Positions 7,519-15,900 of a stretch of DNA of 16,048 nt are shown piece after piece; position 1 is the first letter of the stretch; the number at the start of each line of letters is the position of its first letter. A program made the position numbers and the translations under genes. This DNA is from JACQWX01 sp041662295 (GTDB lineage Bacteria > Elusimicrobiota > Elusimicrobia > UBA1565 > UBA9628), in contig JBAZSR010000073.1 of assembly GCA_041662295.1 (NCBI GenBank), positions 1 through 16,048 of the forward strand. Reading direction: 5' to 3'. Under the pieces are notes generated by a model. The model saw nothing but the letters and a program-made list of their open reading frames with translations, had not been told where the DNA came from and made no database searches.

Positions 7519-8604
7519 GTGACGAGACTCCTCTTTTTCCTCCTACTATCGGCCTTGGCCGCTGGTCCGGCCAGGGCCGACACGGTGACGCTTTCCAACG
7601 GCAGTGTCATGGAGGGCCTCATCGTCCGGGAGGATGCCTCCGAGGTCGAGCTCGACATCGGGTACGGGTCGGTGATCCTCGCCAGGTCCGACATCGCGTC
7701 CGTCGCGCGCTCCACGGGCAAGGCCAAGGAGGAGCTCAAGGCCCGGCAGAGGGACGCGGAGTTCGCCTCGGGCCGGGGCGTGCCTGATTCGGGCAGCGAG
7801 ATATTCCAGAAGCTCCAATCCTTGAGGCTGCTGAGGGAGAAAGCCCAGGACGCCAAGGCCGTCCGGGAGAAGGTCTCGACGAAGGGATCCGTGCTCGAGG
7901 GCCGGATCGCCTCCTCCCAGGCCGAGAGGATGCAGGACATCGAGAAGCTCCCCGGCGGCCCCACGCGGGCCGATCTCAGGAAGCTCGAAAGGTCCCATTG
8001 GAGCATCCAGGCGGACAAGGCCGAGCTCGCGGAGCTCAAGCGCGGCCTTCCCAACGCGCAGACGGACATCAATGCCTATCTTTCGGCCCTCGACGAGTTC
8101 AAGGACCTGGCGGCCCGGCACCCCGCGCTCGGGGGCAAGGCGGCCCTGGCCTCGGATGAAGTCCCGTTCTACGATTGGGTCAAGCGGTCCATCGCAAGCA
8201 TGGAGGCCGACGCCTCGGATGAGAGCGCCGGGACCCCCTCCCAGGGCGGCCATGTGGTGGTCAGCAGTCTCATCAACGGCAAGGCCAGGGTCCGGCTCAT
8301 CGTGGACACCGGCGCCAGCACGGTCATGCTCACGCGCAAGGCCGCGGACCTCGCCGGCATCCGGCCTGCGGCTGGGGGGGCGCAGGTCTCGGTCAAGGTC
8401 GCGGACGGCCGCGTCGTCCAGGCCGATGCCGTGGTCCTCGACTCCTTGGCGATCGGCGGGAAGATCGCCCAGGGGGTGGAGGCCGCGATCCTGCCCGACT
8501 TCGAGGAAGGCATCGACGGCCTGCTCGGCATGTCCTTCCTGAAGCGCTTCGACGTCCGCGTGGACAGCGGGGCCGGCAAGCTCATCCTGCGCGACCTGAA
8601 GTAG
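7519..8604 (+). CDS. Secreted retropepsin-like aspartyl protease (canonical DTG)
   Basis: A GTG start gives 361 residues with signal peptide 1-20 (GPARA-D), the same ~45-residue N-terminal barrel domain as its upstream neighbour, a charged helical middle (~70-240), and a C-terminal clan AA aspartyl protease domain. The active site IVDTGASTVML has Asp263-Thr-Gly, and the second family motif is GLLGMSFLKRF at 335-344. It resembles the TIGR02281-type aspartyl protease family. The likely location is the periplasm or cell surface; the substrate is unknown. Only 8 bases separate it from the paralog at 6374, and their N-terminal coding regions are nearly identical in DNA, so the pair is a tandem duplication. 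The second copy keeps the canonical catalytic triplet. No terminator is evident after it. Confidence 0.85.
   Translation: MTRLLFFLLLSALAAGPARADTVTLSNGSVMEGLIVREDASEVELDIGYGSVILARSDIASVARSTGKAKEELKARQRDAEFASGRGVPDSGSEIFQKLQSLRLLREKAQDAKAVREKVSTKGSVLEGRIASSQAERMQDIEKLPGGPTRADLRKLERSHWSIQADKAELAELKRGLPNAQTDINAYLSALDEFKDLAARHPALGGKAALASDEVPFYDWVKRSIASMEADASDESAGTPSQGGHVVVSSLINGKARVRLIVDTGASTVMLTRKAADLAGIRPAAGGAQVSVKVADGRVVQADAVVLDSLAIGGKIAQGVEAAILPDFEEGIDGLLGMSFLKRFDVRVDSGAGKLILRDLK
7567..7737 (+). repeat. Downstream copy of the shared protease block
   Basis: Partner of 6443-6613. It covers the end of the signal peptide and the small N-terminal barrel domain, and includes the 52-base identical stretch at 7686-7737. 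Confidence 0.9.
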
Positions 8605-8631
8605 CCCGCTGCCGCTGCGCACAGGCGTAGA

Positions 8632-8700
8632 TGTTGCTATTCTGCCGTTTAATTTGTTGCTATTCTCCCTTTATAATATTTGCTTCTCACCCCCTTTAAT
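8632..8700 (+). repeat. Three tandem 23-bp repeats upstream of the DUF4143 ATPase gene
   Basis: Units lie at 8632-8654, 8655-8677 and 8678-8700 without spacers. Units 1 and 2 share the exact core TGTTGCTATTCT and match at 18 of 23 positions; unit 3 matches unit 2 at 15 of 23. TTGCT recurs at 8634, 8657 and 8680, exactly 23 bases apart, and a further TGCTATT starts at 8700. The array is AT-rich against its GC-rich surroundings and contains the TATAAT box. The period is not a multiple of three, which argues against a coding role. It looks like an operator or protein-binding array. Confidence 0.7.
8672..8677 (+). promoter_or_regulatory. Consensus -10 box TATAAT for the DUF4143 ATPase gene
   Basis: A perfect TATAAT forms the end of the second 23-bp repeat unit, 59 bases before the preferred GTG start. 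No good TTGACA-like -35 box is found at 16-18 bases, so an activator binding the repeats is possible (inference). The 132-base gap 8605-8736 otherwise shows only the repeat array. Confidence 0.45.
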
Positions 8701-8736
8701 GCTATTGTGCTGGTGTCGCGAAGGCTTGAGACCCGA

Positions 8737-9987
8737 GTGAACTATTGCAGACGCGTCGTGGATGCTGAGCTCTCCCGCCGGCTGTCTGCGGCAGGCGCCG
8801 TCGTGATCGAAGGCCCCAAAGCCTGCGGCAAGACCATCACGGCCAGGCGCATCGCCAAGAGCGAAGTCCTGCTGGACGTGGACCCAGCGGCCCGACAGGT
8901 CATCGGCATCGATCCCTCTCTCGTGCTCGACGGGAAGACGCCCCGCCTTATCGATGAATGGCAGGTGGAGCCAGAACTCTGGAATCACGTCCGGCGCGCC
9001 GTGGATGCTCGCGCCAAACCCGGGCAGTTCGTCCTCACCGGCTCATCGGTCCCGGCCGATGACCTGACCCGGCACGCGGGCGCGGGACGCATCGCCAGGC
9101 TGCAGATGCGCCCCATGTCGCTGTTCGAGAGCGGCCATTCGACTGGAGAGGTCTCGCTGAAAGCGCTTCTCCGCGGAGCAGCGACGCGCAGCCCCGACCC
9201 GGGCCTGAAGCTGGCAGGCCTGGCGGAGCGGATCGCCATCGGAGGCTGGCCCGGCCTCCTTAACAGAGGTCTGGAAGCGTCCCTGCAGGCTAATCGGGAC
9301 TACCTGACCGAGATATGCCGCGTCGATATCGGCAGGCTCGGCCGACGCCGTCGCGATCCCGGCAAGGTCCAACGCTTCCTGCGCTCGTTAGCCCGCAATA
9401 CGGCGACCTATGCCGCGGTCGCGACGTTGTCCGCAGACATCGGCGAGCCTGGCGGGCCCATCAAGGAAGAGACCGCGCATGAATACCTGACGGCGCTGCA
9501 GCGTCTCATGATCGTGGAAGACCAGCCTGCATGGGCCCCCCATCTGCGTTCGCGCTCGCGCCTGAGGAGCGCGCCCAAACGCCACTTCGTCGATCCGTCT
9601 CTCGCGGTCGCGGCTCTGCGGGTCACTCCTGACCGTCTCATGAAGGACCTCAACCTTCTTGGCTTCCTTTTCGAATCGCTCGTGGTCCGGGAGTTGAGGA
9701 TCTATGCCCAGGATGCGGATGCGCAGGTCCTCCAGTATCGGGACAATACGGGCCTCGAGATCGACGCCGTCGTGGAGTCAGCCGACGGCCGTTGGGCGGC
9801 CTTCGAGGTCAAGCTGGGGTTCGGCGGAGCGGACGAAGGCGCCGCGCAACTCCTCAGGTTCGTGGAGCGTATCGACACTCGGAAATGCGGCGGCCCGGCA
9901 GTGCTTGGCGTGATCGTCGGCGCAGGCTACGGGCATGTGCGCCGGGATGGCGTGGCAGTCATCCCGATCGGGGCGCTCGGCCCCTGA
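8737..9987 (+). CDS. DUF4143-type AAA ATPase (COG1373 family)
   Basis: The GTG at 8737 gives 416 residues and the family-typical start NYCRRVVDAELSRRL. An upstream TTG at 8680 would overlap the TATAAT box and is less likely; GTG at 8713 is another option. Walker A is GPKACGKT (26-33), a Walker B-like LIDEWQ lies around 71-76, and VLTGSSVP is the sensor-like strand. The C-terminal half is DUF4143, with a PD-(D/E)XK-nuclease-like pattern: GLEIDAVVE followed by AAFEVKLG. The family is widespread, often solitary and horizontally mobile, and its function is not settled; a defence or toxin-linked role has been suggested only loosely. Its upstream region is AT-rich with tandem repeats, which suits a self-regulated, acquired gene. 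The kelch-Fn3 gene begins 8 bases after its stop. Confidence 0.87.
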   Translation: MNYCRRVVDAELSRRLSAAGAVVIEGPKACGKTITARRIAKSEVLLDVDPAARQVIGIDPSLVLDGKTPRLIDEWQVEPELWNHVRRAVDARAKPGQFVLTGSSVPADDLTRHAGAGRIARLQMRPMSLFESGHSTGEVSLKALLRGAATRSPDPGLKLAGLAERIAIGGWPGLLNRGLEASLQANRDYLTEICRVDIGRLGRRRRDPGKVQRFLRSLARNTATYAAVATLSADIGEPGGPIKEETAHEYLTALQRLMIVEDQPAWAPHLRSRSRLRSAPKRHFVDPSLAVAALRVTPDRLMKDLNLLGFLFESLVVRELRIYAQDADAQVLQYRDNTGLEIDAVVESADGRWAAFEVKLGFGGADEGAAQLLRFVERIDTRKCGGPAVLGVIVGAGYGHVRRDGVAVIPIGALGP

Positions 9988-9995
9988 GATTCCCC

Positions 9996-12900
9996 ATGAC
10001 CCCAGGATCCAGGGCTTCTGCTTGGCTGGCGCTGAGCCTCCTCTTATCCGCCTTCCACGCTTCCGCTGCCGTCCCCGGCAACGTCCGCTTCACCGCGGTT
10101 TCCAGCGTCAGCTTGAGCATGGCGTGGGACCTGGGCATCCCGGGTTCCGAGGCTCCCCTGGTGGTCCTGTCCACTATGTCGGACTTCAGCGTGAACCTGG
10201 CCTCGGTCACGGGCACCGTGGGCCTTCAGACCACCTCCTACGCCGTGGCGGACAACACGGTCTACTACTTCAAGGTGAAGGTCGCGGCTGAGGGCGATGC
10301 CGCCTACAGCGCGGCAATCTCGACTTTGAACGCCTCTGCCGCGCCGACCGCCATCTACATCGACGAGGTCGAGCCTGACGCCATCACGGCCTCGGCCTAC
10401 GCTCCCAACCCCGCCTTCGCCAATCTTGAAGTCGGGCAGTCCGGCGTAAATGTTGCCATCAATGACGCCTACGCAGGCTGGAGGTCAGGGAACAGTTGGA
10501 GTGCGAAGACTCCTGCGATTGGACCTCGAGTCTATGCCGGTGCTGCGTCCGTGGGCGGTAAAATCTACCTTGTCGGCGGATGCGACAGCGACTGGAACTC
10601 CGTAGCCGCCAACGAAGAATATGACCCTGTCAGCGACTCATGGTCGATCAAAGCCCCCATGGGAAATCCCAGAGCTGGCATGGCAATCGTTGCCGCGGCC
10701 CAAAGGGTTTATGCCATCGGAGGATCAAACGATTCCATGGATAGGCTCGTTGACAACGAGGAATTCGATCCCATGACGAATTCCTGGTCAAGAAAATCTG
10801 GCATGCCCACGGCCAGAGGGTACATGGCTTCCGCTGTGGTCGGCCAGAAGATATACATCATCGGCGGAAATTCCGTTTCTAATAACAAGTTCAATGAGGA
10901 ATATGACGTCAGGGCGGACTCTTGGACGACTAAAGCTTCGATGCCGACTGGCCGGGATAACATGCCGGCAGCGGCCGCAGTCGGAGGAAAGGTCTATGTC
11001 TTCGGCGGGAAATCCAGCCCTGTGGATACGAACGAGGAATACGACCCGAAAACGGATTCCTGGTCAACGAAATCCAAAATGCCGAAAGCCCTGAACTATC
11101 TTGCCGCGGTGGCGATCGGGGGCAAGATCCATGCCATTGGCGGCTGGGACAATACGCGTCTGCAGGCAGGCAATCATCAATATGATCCTGCGGAGGATAA
11201 ATGGACGTTCCGGAAGCCCCTGCCCGCGCCGCGCGATGGGATAGTCGCGACCCCTGTGGGGGGGCGGATATATGTGATTGGCGGAGAAGACTACATAGCA
11301 GGGGTGTGGTCTATCGTCGGCGACACCATGGAGTTCGAGTCCGGATTGGGAAGACGCTTTGCAGGGCTTCTCCCTAATCGCCCCTATTCTTTCAAAGCAA
11401 GAAGCCGCAGTCAGGTCGGGATCTTGAGCGTCGAGTCACCTGCGGTCTCGACCTACACTTTGGCGGCGGTCTCAGCACCAGTCGGCGTGGCCACCTTCAC
11501 CAATGTCACCCTGACAGGCCTCACCGTGAACTGGTCATCGGGGAACGCCTATGGCTGCAACCCGGTCGGGACGCAGTACAAAGCCGAGCTTTCCACCATG
11601 GCCGGGTTCTCCCCTGTTCTGGCTTCATCGACGACCTTCAACAATTGGGCCGGTTTCAGCGGTTTGGACACATCCGTGATGGTCTATTACGCTCGGGTGA
11701 CGGCCTACAATGCCGTCGGGGCACCCCATACGCGGAGCTTGGGGGTCAATTATCCGACCATATTCCTCCCAGGAATCCCTGCCGCCGGGGTCTTCAGCGA
11801 TGTGAGCTCCGTGACCGTGACAGTGAACTGGACCTCTGGAACGATCGGAGTGGGCTACAACCCTGCCGGGGCCGATTATAAGGTCGATCTGTCCACTGCC
11901 TCTGATTTCAGTGTTGTGTGGGCATCGTCTGTCACGAAGAACTCGCGTGCCTCATTCCTGGTGCAGGATAACAGCGTTTATCATGCCCGGGCGATCGTCT
12001 ACTTGGCGAGCGCGGCGGTGACTCCTTGGGCGTCTTTGGGATCATTCACGTCCCCGATCGCCGCTCCTTCGGATATCTTGTTCACCGAAATCTCGACGAA
12101 TTCCATAACAGCCTGGGCCTATGCCCCGACGCCCGGATTCTCCAACATGGGCGACGGCCAGTCGGGAACAGCCTTTGCTAAAGACGGGACATGGTCTGAT
12201 TGGCATTCGGGCTTCCCGTGGACCGCCATGGCGCAGATGCCCACGGCGAGGAACGGACCGGCTGTAGTCGCTCTTGACGGGAAGGCCTACGCTATCGGCG
12301 GCTATGCCCGGATCAATGGCGTGTTTTTCGAATTCGCCAACAACGAAGAATACGATCCCGTGACCGATGCGTGGGCCACGCGGGCTCCTCTCCCCATGAC
12401 AAAGAACAATTCATGCGCAGTTGCCTCGGCTGGGAAGGTCTATCTCATAGGAGGCACCCCAGGCGCCCAGAACACCAACTTCGAATTTGACCCGGTCGGC
12501 AATTCTTGGACCACGAAGACCTTTATGCCCACGGGCAGATGGGCTCATGGGTGCGCAGCCATCGATGGGAAGATCTATGCAATCGGCGGCGTCAACGGGG
12601 AAACCAAGAACGAGATGTACGACCCGCGGACAGACTCATGGACTTTAAAAGCCGACCTGCCGACCGCACGCGTCGCCGCCTGCGCTTCAGTCAAGGGAAG
12701 GATATATTTAATCGGCGGATTAGCCGGCGCCAGCCATACCAATGATGAATACGATCCTCAGAGCGATTCTTGGGCTGAAAAATCACCGATCCAGCAGAGT
12801 CGCGGCCAGCATGCGATTGCATCCTTTGGGGACAAGATCCTGGTCATGGGAGGGAACTCTGCAGGCGAGGGAGAGACTGTGTCGGAATTCGATCCCTCAA

Positions 12901-15900
12901 ATGATAGTTGGACGAGAAGAGCGGGACTGCTCCACTATACAGCAGGACTTTCTGCAACGACGATCGGGGGGCGAGTCTACATCTTTGGCGGGAAGGTTGG
13001 GGATGTCTTTGTGGGCACGACTCAAGTCTATGACCCTGGAATTAGCCGCGTCTACACTGGCCTCCTCCCCAACCGCCAGTACTCTTTCAAAGCCAAGGCC
13101 CGGGACCGCAACGGGGTCGAGACCGCTGAATCTCCTGTTGTCTCTACTTACACCCTGGCAACTGCCGGGCTTCCGCCCTCAGGCAACGTCTTCACCGATA
13201 TCACTGCCAACAGCCTCAAGGTCAACTGGTCCTCAGGCACGCCAGGCGCCTACAACCCTTCCGGCACCAGGTATCGTGCCGAGATCTCGACCAAATCCGG
13301 TTTCGTGCCTCTGATCGCAAGCTCGCTCACCGCCAACACCTTCGCCTCTTTCACCGGCCTCGCCTTGGACCCCGCGGTCTACATCTACTACGGCAGGGTG
13401 GTGGCCATCAATGCGCTTAACGCAGAGAACATCGTCAACCTCGGCTCACCCAGGCTGGCGGCGCCGGCTGCGCCTGTCAGCGGCTCGACTTTCACTGCCG
13501 TGTTCCTGAGCTCGTTCACTCTCAACTGGTCATCCGGGACGCAGGCCACTGGCTACAACTCGACCTCAACTATCTATCTGGCCCAGCTCTCGACCTCGAC
13601 CTCTTTCCTGACCATCGCGGCTTCATCCTCCACCTACAACCTCTTTTCCACGTTCACCGCCCTGTCCGGCGACACCACCTTCTACGCCAGGGTCAGAGCC
13701 GTGGACCCCACTGGCGCAGCCTCGGGTTTTACCCTGTTCGGTTCTACTTTGACCGGCTTGGCGCCGCCCTATGCCGTAGCACCCGTGGTCACCAACAACA
13801 GCATCCGGGCCAACTGGTCGACCGCGAATTCCTCAACCACCATCACGCAATATCTGGCTGAGCTTTCCGTCAACTCCAACTTCGTCCCATTGACCGCCTC
13901 ATCCCAGACCTACAACCAGTACTCGGTGTTCTCGAACCTAAGCTCCAACACAACCTATTACCTGCAGGTCAAAGCCATCGGTCCGGGGGGGACACAGACA
14001 TCCTACACCTCCTTGGGCTCCACCCGCACGATGATGAGTGTTCCTGGAGTTGCCGGGATAACCTTCCCTTCCATCGGCTATTCTAGTGCCACTGCGGTTT
14101 GGTCAGCCGTGGTCTCGCCGGCTGGAGCGAGCTACTTCGCCATCTTATCGACCAGCTCAAGCCGGAGCACCTACGCCTCCTCTGTCACGTTTAATAATAC
14201 TGCGGTCTTCGGCGCCAATGGCGTAGGCCCTACCTTGACGCCGAACACGAGCTACTGGTTCATGGTGCGGGCGTCGAGCGCTGGCAACCAGAGCGCATAT
14301 CTTGATCTGGGGTCGACGATGACGTTGGCAGCCCCACCCATCGCATCCGTGGCTGACTGGGTCTATCCGACCAGCGCTGCGGTGAGCTGGTACTTGAACA
14401 ACAACCCGAGCCGCACCGTGGCCGAGCTCGAGCGTTCCTTCGACAACGCCGCCTTTTCCCTGCTCGCCAAGGGCGCGATCTCGAGCTATCTTGAATCCAG
14501 CCTTGTCGGCTGCACGAGCTACTACTACCGGGTCCGCTACGTGAGCGACTACGGGGTCCCCACGCCCTACGACAGCACTGTCTTCTTCCGCACCCTGGCC
14601 TCCACCCCATCAGCCCCAGGGTCCCTGACAGCCGAGCCTGTGGCCGGCAACCGCGTGAGCCTGGGCTGGACAGCCTCGGCGTACGAGGGTGTGACGCAGT
14701 ACCGGCTGTACACGGACAACGGGACAGGTGCGGTGGATTACAACACGGCTTTGGCGGTATTGAGCTCGACAGCGACGAGCTGGACGAGCGGTGTGCTGAC
14801 GTCGAGCGGGGCGTACAGGTTCGGGGTCCGCGCCGCGCACCGCTGCGGCGTGGAAGAGAAGAACACCTGGGTGCTGGCTTCAGCAGCCTCGACTTCGACC
14901 TTGAGCGCGGTGCGGGCCGGGATCAAGTCGCCGGCATCGGGCATGAAGATCGCTGGTGATCGGGTGACGGTGGAGGCCGAGATCGTATCCGGGGACGCGG
15001 GCCTCGTCCAGAGCGTGAGGTTCCAGTACCGATTGTCAGGCGCGGCAGGGTGGACGGACATGACGCCGTCCGGCACGGGTGAGCTCAACCCGAGCATGGC
15101 AGAGCCGCATTTCCTGCATTGGGACGTGACTGGATTCGTCCCCGGGAGCTATGAGCTTCGCAGCGTGGCAGTGTCGAAGGCAGGTCAGGCGGACGGGGCG
15201 CCGAGCGCGGTGGCGGTGCAGGTGAACCTGGACCCTCCGGACCTGTTCGAGCGGAGCCTGGCAGGCGGGGGGATCGCGGTGGTCCAGCTGGTGAGCAACG
15301 CTGGGACGAACACGGTGCGGCTGGCTGGGGATGGTGTGGATTCTGTGACGCGGGTGGTGGTGCCTGTGGGTGCGTTGACGGCATCGACGACGACGTTGCG
15401 CGCGGTGAGCGGCTCTGCGAGCCTGCCTCCTCCGCCTGCTGACGCCGGGTTCTGGGGCGCTGCGGTTGAGGTGACGCTGGGCAGCGGTCAGACGCAGATG
15501 AGCGGTGGTAAGACCTCGACCCTGACGTTCGAGTACCCTGACGCGGACGATGACGGCATCGTGGACGGCACGGAGTACCTGGCGAGCAAGCAGGCGGTCT
15601 ACAGCTATGACGCAAGCCTGAGCCGGTGGGTGCGCGAGTCCGACGTTGTGGTGGACGTGGCGAGCCGCACGGTGGCCGTGGCGACGCGGCATTTCAGCTT
15701 TTTCGGGGTGTTCGTGCCTGTGTCAACGAACCTGGACAACGTGTGGGTGTATCCGAACCCCTATGTTCCGAACGGGGGCAATGCCGAGGAGGGTACGCCG
15801 TACAGGGCCGGGGACCCGGATTCGGGGATCACGTTCGAGAACCTGGCAGCGAACACGACGATCGAGATCTTCAGCGTGAGCGGTGCGAAGGTGGCTCGGC

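Noticed and set aside
8632..8700. The 23-bp repeats as a CRISPR array.
   Set aside because: The units abut without spacers, are imperfect, and no cas genes are present.
8680..8736. TTG at 8680 as the start of the DUF4143 ATPase.
   Set aside because: It sits 3 bases after TATAAT and inside the third 23-bp repeat; the added 19 residues do not resemble the family start, while the GTG at 8737 does.
9792..9995. Upstream extension of the kelch-Fn3 reading frame by 68 residues.
   Set aside because: It overlaps the ATPase coding sequence, is Arg-rich, and would bury a clear signal peptide that begins at ATG 9996.
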